13,114 nucleotides of DNA, taken from contig ONWI01000012.1 of the NCBI GenBank assembly GCA_900321515.1, positions 1 to 13,114 of the forward strand. The letters are read 5' to 3'. A program made the translations under genes and the position numbers. Below the pieces are notes generated by a model, which worked only from the letters and a program-made list of their open reading frames with translations, was not told the DNA's origin and did not search any database. This document shows, piece after piece, positions 7,608-13,114 of this stretch. The stretch is from an uncultured Eubacteriales bacterium (lineage in GTDB: Bacteria; Bacillota; Clostridia; Oscillospirales; Acutalibacteraceae). Position 1 is the first letter of the stretch; the number at the start of each line of letters is the position of its first letter.

Positions 7608-7656
7608 TCATTCGTTAACTGTAATTCTTTCGTAATTTCCGGAGGACAAGTTTGAT

Positions 7657-9462
7657 ATGAAGAAAAGAATTATCTCGTTTGCGATTATCATCACAATGCT
7701 GATAGGCGTATTCGCCGCACCCTGCGCAGGCGCGTCCGAAGTGCGGGCGGCGTCCTACAGCAACGCCGGCGCGCTTGCGCCGGTTGTATACAGGACCGGC
7801 AGATACCGGACGCTCGACCGGCTGAAGATTTACGCTTCATCGGACGGAAATAACGACTCCGGCACGAGCATTCCCGAAAACGTCCCGGTCAACGTCACCG
7901 CGGTGAGCGGCGCATACGGCAGGACAACCTACGGCGGCAGGACCGGCTGGATTGATCTGAGCTATGCGTATAATTCATCCAACGCGGTCAACGTCGGGGA
8001 AAGGCTGGACATGCTGCGCAGCAAATTCCCGTCGGGCAAGTACTGGAACAGGACTGAGGACGGCGTGAACAATCCCGACGGATATACGGATCAGCCCTGC
8101 GAGGACGGCCACAGCGACAAGCGCTGCAATCAGTTTGACGGCACAGGACAGTGCCACGGTTTTGCCATCAAACTGGGCTGCGATCTCTTCGGAATCCACG
8201 CCTCATGCTGGGAACGGCACTATGATCTGAGCAAGGTCAGGGCAGGCGATCTGATCCGCTACCGCGGCCGCCACACGGTCATGATAACCGGCGTATACAG
8301 CACCTATTTCACCGTAGCGGACTGCAACTGGATGTACCACTGCAATATCGAGTGGGACCGCAAGATGCAGAAGTCATATATTTCGTTCGACAGGAGCAAC
8401 AAGAACGACGGAATCTATCACTGTCCCGCAAACGGCGGCTATATATTCGGAAACTGCGTAAATTCTTCCGCAGCGGTGACAACCGCCGCGACCACCACGA
8501 CCACCAAGGCGAAGACCGTCGCGACGACCACGACCACCAAACCGAAGACCGCCGCGACGACAACGACCACCAAGGCAAAGGGTACCACGACGACCACCGC
8601 GGCGCCGACAGGCTGCTTAGCCGCAACGGTAACGATGGTCGGCACGAATAAATATGTGCTTACGACGACACTGTCGGAACAGGGCAGCAGCACGGCAGTG
8701 CTTGCCAGGACGAAAAATGAAATCTACACTGCCAAGGGCGTCACCAAGAACGGCAAGACGTCGTTTACATTCAACGCGCCGGCGGGGAAATACAAGGAGC
8801 TTGTCATAATCGTTGACGGCTGCGAGGAATACTGCTTAGACGACTTTGTTCTGGGCAAGAGCAGCCTTCCGGTCAAGGTGACGGTGAAAAAGGTAGCCAA
8901 TTCGCCCGAATCGGCGTTATCCGGAGTCAAGATCACCAAGCAGCCTGCGAACGTATCTGTGAAGTGCGGCGAGAAGGCGACATTCACGGTCAAGGCGAGC
9001 GGCACGGGTCTGAAGTATCAGTGGTACTACAGGAAGGCGGGCGCGTCTGACTGGAATCTGTGGAAGGGGCGTGTGGCGTCGTCCTTCACGGTAGCCTCCA
9101 ACAACACATGGAACAAAATGCAGGTCCGCTGCCGGATAACCGACGCGAAGGGCAAAGCCGTCACCTCGACGGCGGCGACAGTAACGCTGATGACAAAGAT
9201 AACCGCCCAGCCCGCGGACGTCAGGGTCAAGCCGGGCGAGAAGGCGACATTCACTGTCAGGGCGGCGGGCGCCGGACTGAAGTACCAGTGGTACTACAAA
9301 AAATCCGGGGCGGCAAAATGGTCGGTGTGGAAGGGCCGCGTAGCGCCCTCCTTCACGGTAGCCTCAAACGACAGCTGGAACGGAATGCAGGTCTGCTGTG
9401 TGATAACCGACGCGAACGGCAGCACAGTCAGGTCCGGCACGGCAAAGATAACACTACTCTGA
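7657..9462 (+). CDS. Secreted SH3-like/Cys-His peptidase-like protein with two Ig-like domains
   Basis: This 601-residue protein begins with a signal peptide (KKR, hydrophobic core 6-20, likely cleavage after an Ala at about 22-32). Residues 42-104 look like a bacterial SH3 domain, ending YGGRTGWIDLSYA. Residues 110-265 resemble an NlpC/P60- or CHAP-type amidase: GQCHGFA supplies Cys166, GDLIRYRGRHTVMI supplies His206, and ADCNW (221-225) could supply the third polar residue. The domain holds nine cysteines (148, 157, 166, 175, 184, 223, 229, 256, 267), unusual for this fold. A Thr-rich linker (271-316) is followed by an unassigned beta-rich region (320-412) and two 89-residue Ig-like repeats (425-513, 514-601). 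No LPXTG, membrane anchor or dockerin is seen, so it is probably released or held by its own binding domains. It likely cuts peptidoglycan or a protein; the substrate is unknown. The ATG follows GGAGG by 11 bases. Confidence 0.8.
   Translation: MKKRIISFAIIITMLIGVFAAPCAGASEVRAASYSNAGALAPVVYRTGRYRTLDRLKIYASSDGNNDSGTSIPENVPVNVTAVSGAYGRTTYGGRTGWIDLSYAYNSSNAVNVGERLDMLRSKFPSGKYWNRTEDGVNNPDGYTDQPCEDGHSDKRCNQFDGTGQCHGFAIKLGCDLFGIHASCWERHYDLSKVRAGDLIRYRGRHTVMITGVYSTYFTVADCNWMYHCNIEWDRKMQKSYISFDRSNKNDGIYHCPANGGYIFGNCVNSSAAVTTAATTTTTKAKTVATTTTTKPKTAATTTTTKAKGTTTTTAAPTGCLAATVTMVGTNKYVLTTTLSEQGSSTAVLARTKNEIYTAKGVTKNGKTSFTFNAPAGKYKELVIIVDGCEEYCLDDFVLGKSSLPVKVTVKKVANSPESALSGVKITKQPANVSVKCGEKATFTVKASGTGLKYQWYYRKAGASDWNLWKGRVASSFTVASNNTWNKMQVRCRITDAKGKAVTSTAATVTLMTKITAQPADVRVKPGEKATFTVRAAGAGLKYQWYYKKSGAAKWSVWKGRVAPSFTVASNDSWNGMQVCCVITDANGSTVRSGTAKITLL
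8491..8589 (+). repeat. Three 33-bp in-frame repeats encoding a Thr-rich linker
   Basis: Three tandem 33-base units (8491-8523, 8524-8556, 8557-8589) encode TTTTTKAKTVA, TTTTTKPKTAA and TTTTTKAKGTT. They form a flexible, probably extended linker between the peptidase-like and Ig-like parts. Tandem units of this kind commonly change copy number by slippage. Confidence 0.85.
8929..9459 (+). repeat. Direct repeat of two Ig-like domain units (267 bp period)
   Basis: The units 8929-9195 and 9196-9459 align without gaps at a spacing of 89 codons. Both contain GEKATFTV, GLKYQWYY, WKGRVA, SFTVASN and a terminal ITDA. Long stretches are also nearly identical in DNA, which suggests a fairly recent duplication or gene conversion. 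Confidence 0.85.
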
Positions 9463-9478
9463 TTGAGGAGCGGAAGCA

Positions 9479-10351
9479 ATGGAATGGCGAGACCGTCAGG
9501 GCAATCACATAAGCGACGGAGACGAAGAGGGCAGCGCCCTTCGTTTCCTGTATGAAACGGCACCGGGGAACATCCTGCTCAGGCTGATGATAAGGAAGCC
9601 CGTATCGGACTTTGTGGGATGGTTCATGCAGCGGAGGATATCCGCGCTGATGATACAATCATTTCTGAAAAAGAGCAATATCGACATGAGCGAATACGAA
9701 AACAGGAAATTCGTATCGTTCAACGATTTTTTCACACGCAGGATACTGCCCGGGCGGCGTCCGATAGACGGCACGCCCGAGCGGTTCATATCGCCCTGCG
9801 ACTGCAAGCTGACTGTATACCGGATAAGCGGAGATTCGAGGTTCAGCATCAAGGGCGGGTGTTACACTCCGGAGCAGCTACTCCGGAACAGGGCGCTTGC
9901 GGAGGCCTACACCGGAGGGATACTGCTTGTATTCCGGCTGACGGTGGACGATTATCACAGATATTGCTATCCCGACAGCGGCACAAAGGAAGGCAACGTA
10001 CACATTCAGGGTGTATATCACACGGTAAATCCCATCGCGTTCAGGAAGCACGCGGTATTCAGGGAAAACACGCGGGAATACACCGTGCTTCACAGCGACA
10101 ATTTTGACGATCTGGTGATAATGGAGGTCGGAGCGACGCTGGTGGGCAGGATCTCCAATCTCCACGGCGCGCGCCGGGTGAGCCGGGGCGAGGAGAAGGG
10201 ACATTTCGACTTCGGCGGCAGCACGATCGTCGTGCTGGTCAAGCCGGATGTGCTGCGGGTAGACGACGATATAATGAGGAACAATTCCGAGGGCTGCGAG
10301 ACCGTGGTGAAGTACGGCGAGAGCATCGGAGAGAGAATCAGAAGAAATTAA
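9479..10351 (+). CDS. psd: Phosphatidylserine decarboxylase (Clostridium type)
   Basis: The 290-residue proenzyme converts phosphatidylserine to phosphatidylethanolamine at the membrane. It ends in the self-cleavage motif FGGST (246-249 region): cutting between G247 and S248 leaves a beta chain and an alpha chain whose Ser becomes the pyruvoyl cofactor. Asp108 in SPCDCKL and His160 in DYHRYCYP fit the Asp-His-Ser autocleavage triad, and YHTVNPIAF (180-188) and EVGATLVG (216-223) are typical of the family. The usual SPGDGRL-like sequence is SPCDCKL here, with both glycines replaced by cysteine. Length and N-terminus match the Clostridium-type enzymes. The ATG is 16 bases after the previous stop, with GAGGAG 8 bases upstream, so it is the second gene of that operon. 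No pssA (phosphatidylserine synthase) is in the window. Its stop codon overlaps that of the convergent holin gene, with no terminator visible. Confidence 0.93.
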   Translation: MEWRDRQGNHISDGDEEGSALRFLYETAPGNILLRLMIRKPVSDFVGWFMQRRISALMIQSFLKKSNIDMSEYENRKFVSFNDFFTRRILPGRRPIDGTPERFISPCDCKLTVYRISGDSRFSIKGGCYTPEQLLRNRALAEAYTGGILLVFRLTVDDYHRYCYPDSGTKEGNVHIQGVYHTVNPIAFRKHAVFRENTREYTVLHSDNFDDLVIMEVGATLVGRISNLHGARRVSRGEEKGHFDFGGSTIVVLVKPDVLRVDDDIMRNNSEGCETVVKYGESIGERIRRN

Positions 10352-10545
10352 TCGCCGCGGCCTGCGTCGACAAATCCTTCGCCGAGGATATAAGCGATGA
10401 GCGCGCCGCCGGACATAATCAGGGCGGTAACCTGAGCGGCGGAGCTGTGGGCAGCGCCGAAGGCAAGCATAATGGGGGAGACAAAACCGGCGGCAGCCGC
10501 CCAGAATTTTCTGCTGCTGAGCTTGAGTTTCCAGTCAATTTTCAA
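10348..10545 (-). CDS. Phage holin
   Basis: The 65-residue protein starts KIDWKLKLSSRKFWAA, has two hydrophobic segments (about 14-32 and 36-54), and ends YILGEGFVDAGRGD. This matches the small phi-LC3-like holins (Phage_holin_1 type) of Firmicute phages, which open the membrane at the end of infection so the endolysin can act. The start is read as TTG at 10545; AAAGGAG lies 13 bases upstream inside the end of the preceding gene. An in-frame TGA at 10554-10552 rules out a longer form, and ATT at 10548 is the only other candidate. It is the last gene of the minus-strand lysis module. The gap to the upstream gene is 6 bases, so translation is probably coupled. Confidence 0.8.
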   Translation of the reverse strand: MKIDWKLKLSSRKFWAAAAGFVSPIMLAFGAAHSSAAQVTALIMSGGALIAYILGEGFVDAGRGD

Positions 10546-10551
10546 AATAAA

Positions 10552-10791
10552 TCAGTTTCTCCTTTCGAGGTCGTCAATTCTGTGATTGGCGACCTTGATT
10601 TTTTCTTCCTGAAGCGCCACGGTTTCCTCGAGCCTGTAGGTGCGTTCAATGACCTGGTTGTGTTTGTCCTGTTTTTTTTCGAGCTGTTCGATGCGGTAAG
10701 CGGTGAGCCTGCTATTGACGAAAATGCCGCCGAACGTGCCGAGAGCGCTGCCGAGCAGCGTAATGAGAGATACAAGAATTTCAGGTTCCGT
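10552..10791 (-). CDS. Small phage membrane/coiled-coil protein of the lysis module (apparent ACG start)
   Basis: The 79-residue product has one N-terminal membrane segment (EILVSLITLLGSALGTFGG, about 4-22) and then a charged, heptad-like helix (QLEKKQDKH...LEETVALQEEKIK...DDLERR). It resembles the XhlA/DUF7365-like proteins found next to holins in Firmicute phages, which are thought to help lysis; the exact family is from memory. No ATG, GTG or TTG lies in frame where the family begins. The reading frame passes TAA-A-ACG just after the endolysin stop, with AAGGCGG 9 bases before the ACG, so ACG (10791-10789) takes the place expected for ATG. ATT at 10779 is the alternative. An in-frame extension to 10917 exists but overlaps the endolysin tail and has shadow-like composition. 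Translation by coupling to the endolysin is likely. Confidence 0.7.
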   Translation of the reverse strand, partial: TEPEILVSLITLLGSALGTFGGIFVNSRLTAYRIEQLEKKQDKHNQVIERTYRLEETVALQEEKIKVANHRIDDLERRN

Positions 10792-10792
10792 T

Positions 10793-11479
10793 TTACGACA
10801 CCGCCTTTTTGAGGGCGGCGCGGGTTTTGGGACCCACAATGCCGTCGGGGACGAGTTTCCTGCTCTTCTGGAATCTGAGCAGGGCGATTCTGGTGTGCGG
10901 GCCGAATCTGCCGTCAACGGCGAGCCCGGCGCCGGCAGCCCTGTTAAGAAGCCACTGGCACCACTTCACGCCCTCCCCGGAGGAACCGCGGCACAGAAGC
11001 GATTTCGGCTCGGAGTAGGGGCATCCGGGCAGTGGCGCGGGGGCGGGGCTTCCGAAGGACCTGACCGTGTTGCTGCCGGAGTCCTTCCAGAGAACGTGCC
11101 TGGGGCGGGTGTCGATGTGGGTGAAGCTGGCTGTCTCGTACCAGCCCACGCCGCCGCGGACGAAGGTTTCGGCGAACCGTGCGACATCGAGGCTTTTCAC
11201 GCCCTGAACCACGATGTCGGCGGCTCTGCCCTTGGTGTGGTAAGAATTTTTGACTCCGCCGACGCGGGAATTGTGTTCCGGCGTGCGGTAGCCGGAATTG
11301 ATATGCACGGGCATACCGAAGTGCTGCCGGATCTTTTCGAGATACTCTATGAGCAGCATATCGATCAATACCGTGTCGGCGCCGTCGTGTGAAGCGAATT
11401 CCTTCACCGTGAAATGCTCGGAGAGCCTTCTGGAACCGTCCTTTGCGAGACTGAATATCCGAACGTCGCTTTTGCTCAT
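10793..11479 (-). CDS. Phage endolysin: M15 peptidase with peptidoglycan-binding domain
   Basis: The 228-residue protein has an N-terminal peptidase_M15-type domain: FTVKEFASHDG (23-33), NSGYRTPEHN (61-70), SYHTKGRAADI (79-89) and THIDTR (120-125). His81, Asp88 and His121 fit the zinc ligands. Enzymes of this family cut D-Ala-containing or L-Ala-D-Glu-type peptide bonds in the wall. Residues 165-225 form a PG_binding_1 domain (GEGVKWCQWLLN...VDGRFGPHTRIALLRFQKS...DGIVGPKTRAAL). It has no signal peptide, as expected for an enzyme released through a holin. The ATG at 11479 has AAAGGAG 9 bases upstream. It begins 21 bases after the tail-protein stop and ends one base before the next gene's presumed start, so all four phage genes are probably one transcript. 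Confidence 0.92.
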   Translation of the reverse strand: MSKSDVRIFSLAKDGSRRLSEHFTVKEFASHDGADTVLIDMLLIEYLEKIRQHFGMPVHINSGYRTPEHNSRVGGVKNSYHTKGRAADIVVQGVKSLDVARFAETFVRGGVGWYETASFTHIDTRPRHVLWKDSGSNTVRSFGSPAPAPLPGCPYSEPKSLLCRGSSGEGVKWCQWLLNRAAGAGLAVDGRFGPHTRIALLRFQKSRKLVPDGIVGPKTRAALKKAVS

Positions 11480-11500
11480 GCATTCACGCTCCTTTGCTGA

Positions 11501-13114
11501 TCAAGTATTGCTGATAAGGTTGCCTGTGGTGTAGTCAATGCACATTGTATTTTTGGGATGGAGATAGTTGTCGGTGTTGCTGCCGATTCTGATGATGCGG
11601 ATGGTATGGGTAAAAGTATCCACAAACACGGCGTTGAAGCAGTCGTAAGCGCGGGAAGCGCCCTCTGGCTTGTTAACGCCGGTGCGTCTGATATCGTTGC
11701 GGTAGCCGCCGCCGTAAATGGTGGCGCATTCCACAAGGATATTGAGTATGCCGTTGTCGGTCGTACCCACAACGTCCCAGTGCCAGTGTCCGCCGAGGTG
11801 ACAGATGTGCGTGCCGCCGTCGTCCCTGAAAGACTTGATGGCGCTTTCAAAGCCGTTGGTTTCGATGAGATTGGCGCTGGGTCTGTCGATATCGTTGAAT
11901 GTGCCGATAGTATGAGTGATGGGGGCGGTCTGGGTGTGGCTTGCGGTGATAACGGCCTTACCGCTGATTCTTGCGTCGTCGAGCAGGTTGGTAAGCCATG
12001 TGTGTTCGGCGCTGTCGGCGTAATACTGGTCGAGGACGATCAGACGGACATCGTCAAAATCCCTGTAATAATACATCACATCGTCGGAGGGCTGATTGAC
12101 GCCCCAGTTGTCGATGTCGGCAAAAAGCAGACTTCTTGCGGCGGAAGGGTCGGGATTCTTTGTCACGCCGTCGGAGAGCAGGACGTCGTGATTGCCGAGG
12201 CAGTTGAGGACGGGCTTGTCGGTCTGAACGAGTCGGTAGAGATTGTTCACGGATTCGTTGTAATTGCCCTGATTGCTGGGGACGTAATCGCCGGTGTGCA
12301 GCGCGAAGGAGAAAAGGTTGGTGTGCTGATTGAGATAAGCGCCCAGGCGTTTCCATGAGATGAGCGTGCCGTGCACGTCGCTGAAATGGATGAAACCGAG
12401 GGCGGTTCCGGGCGGATCGTCCACGGAACCTCCCCGGAGCCGCGGCGCGCAGGACTGACTGGCGCTGTAGAGCAGATGTTCCCTGTCGCTGTTGAGTGAG
12501 GAGACGGATTGGTCCGGGATAGCGGCAAGCAGCTGGGTAACGGTTTCCTCGGTATTGGCGAGGCGACTGCTGTTGTCACAACCGACCCTGATCAGATTTC
12601 TGTCGGTAGCCATGCAGACGAATCGGGCATAGCGCCACGGAGGGTTGGTAGTGGGATTGACGACAGCGCCGGTCTCGGAGTAGGTACCGTATCTCAATAT
12701 GAATTTTTTGTTTTTGTCATAGAGATAGCCGTTGACGCGGTTGGGGGCGATTGAACCGTCGATGTACATGGTTGACCCGGCGAGAGCGTCCCTGGAGATA
12801 AAACCGGAGCGGAGTCTTGAAGCGTCGGAGATTTCGGCGCCGGAGTTGTCGATTGAACCCGGCTCCCAGTTGAGTTCAACCGTCTCGATGCTTTCGATCT
12901 GAGATTTGAGCGAGAGGTCGTAGGATCTCGCAAGCACGGTCATGCTGACCTTGGGAATGGTCTGTTCGGCGGCGATGAAGCGTACAAAAGCCGCGTCGTC
13001 AGGGATATTGCCGATGACGCTGCTGACGGTGTAAGAAGTGCCGCGTCTGTAAGGGGATTTGTCGGCGTAGTAAAGCCAGCTGTTGACGCGTTCCGGACTG
13101 GAGAGTTCCTCCTG
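11501..13114 (-). CDS. Phage tail/host-contact protein with metallophosphoesterase domain (5' end missing)
   Basis: The frame is open to the right edge, so the N-terminus lies outside; 537 residues are visible. An internal Met at 12943 could be taken for the start, but 57 in-frame codons without a stop precede it. The N-terminal part has two similar beta-rich units: YTVSSVIGNIPDDAAFVRF just before that Met, and GYLYDKN...PPWRYARFVCMATD after it. Such units are common in phage tail adhesins. Numbered from that Met, a calcineurin-like phosphoesterase follows: FSDVHG (187-192), GDY (218-220), GNHD (250-253), ASHTQ (334-338) and GHWH (385-388), all metal-binding motifs intact. It should hydrolyse a phosphodiester or phosphomonoester, perhaps wall teichoic acid or another phosphate-bearing surface polymer, or extracellular nucleic acid. 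It sits just upstream of the endolysin, the usual place for the last tail gene. Confidence 0.82.
   Translation of the reverse strand, partial: QEELSSPERVNSWLYYADKSPYRRGTSYTVSSVIGNIPDDAAFVRFIAAEQTIPKVSMTVLARSYDLSLKSQIESIETVELNWEPGSIDNSGAEISDASRLRSGFISRDALAGSTMYIDGSIAPNRVNGYLYDKNKKFILRYGTYSETGAVVNPTTNPPWRYARFVCMATDRNLIRVGCDNSSRLANTEETVTQLLAAIPDQSVSSLNSDREHLLYSASQSCAPRLRGGSVDDPPGTALGFIHFSDVHGTLISWKRLGAYLNQHTNLFSFALHTGDYVPSNQGNYNESVNNLYRLVQTDKPVLNCLGNHDVLLSDGVTKNPDPSAARSLLFADIDNWGVNQPSDDVMYYYRDFDDVRLIVLDQYYADSAEHTWLTNLLDDARISGKAVITASHTQTAPITHTIGTFNDIDRPSANLIETNGFESAIKSFRDDGGTHICHLGGHWHWDVVGTTDNGILNILVECATIYGGGYRNDIRRTGVNKPEGASRAYDCFNAVFVDTFTHTIRIIRIGSNTDNYLHPKNTMCIDYTTGNLISNT

Larger units (their letters stand above)
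7354..7656. other. Divergent intergenic region between the ATPase and secreted-protein genes
   Basis: This 303-base AT-rich stretch has no credible coding sequence. It carries one sigma-A promoter facing left (7412-7440), with an overlapping 14-bp palindrome, and one facing right (7578-7607). The middle (about 7470-7505) is a GC-rich patch with only a weak bulged stem. The motif TGACAC occurs twice (7515 and 7565) and TGACAA once in the rightward -35 region. I see no riboswitch or small RNA fold that I would defend. Confidence 0.6.

Noticed and set aside
8491..8589. Tandem 33-bp repeats as a CRISPR-like array
   Set aside because: The units are in frame, directly adjacent without unique spacers, and encode a Thr-rich linker inside a gene.
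8309..8626. Minus-strand ORF with many WSS/RRSS repeats opposite the Thr-linker
   Set aside because: It is the reverse complement of the ACC/ACG Thr repeats, and repetition alone explains it.
10795..10917. N-terminal extension of the small phage gene starting at 10917
   Set aside because: The extra residues (Ser/Pro/Arg/Ala-rich) are read out of frame through the endolysin's peptidoglycan-binding domain. The family-like sequence begins only at about 10791.
11558..12358. 266-codon plus-strand ORF antisense to the metallophosphoesterase gene
   Set aside because: It is Val/Gly/Asp-rich with no domain, and the minus strand has intact DVHG, GNHD and GHWH motifs.

Overview
The window looks like chromosome of a spore-forming, Gram-positive clostridium, most likely of the Ruminococcus/Oscillospiraceae type (Bacillota). 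The grounds are an alpha/beta-type small acid-soluble spore protein, consensus sigma-A promoters with AAAGGAG-type ribosome binding sites, a Clostridium-type phosphatidylserine decarboxylase, Thr-rich linkers in exported proteins, and a palindromic intergenic repeat of a kind I recall from this group. The genus is an inference; no rRNA or other marker gene is present.

Layout. At 1-66 is a palindrome-rich repeat. From 136 to 7353 four minus-strand genes form separate transcription units: an O-antigen ligase/Wzy-like membrane protein (TTG start), a class A penicillin-binding protein with a Thr/Ser-rich tail, an alpha/beta-type SASP, and a P-type ATPase. The first three are each followed by a hairpin terminator, and I place promoters before all four (that of the SASP only tentatively). 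A 303-base divergent intergenic region (7354-7656) carries a promoter on each strand. Reading rightward are a secreted protein (SH3-like domain, Cys/His peptidase-like domain, Thr linker, two Ig-like repeats) and, 16 bases later, psd. From 10348 to the right edge is a compact minus-strand phage late module: tail or host-contact protein with a metallophosphoesterase domain (cut by the window edge), M15 endolysin with a peptidoglycan-binding domain, small membrane/coiled-coil protein, and holin. The stop codons of psd and the holin gene overlap in the four bases TTAA.

How the genes relate. Most of the cellular genes concern the envelope: glycopolymer ligation or polymerisation, peptidoglycan synthesis, a membrane ATPase, an exported amidase/peptidase-like protein and phosphatidylethanolamine synthesis. 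The SASP belongs to the spore core. The phage block is a tail-tip and lysis cassette whose junction with the chromosome lies at or near 10350.

The most unusual items are the P-type ATPase, which departs from consensus in most catalytic and ion-binding motifs while keeping the phosphorylated Asp; the apparent ACG start codon of the small phage gene; the phosphoesterase domain on a phage tail protein; and the pairing of a Cys-rich exported peptidase-like protein with psd. I saw no CRISPR array, tRNA, rRNA, transposase or riboswitch. I did not find a clear new defence or other multi-gene system.
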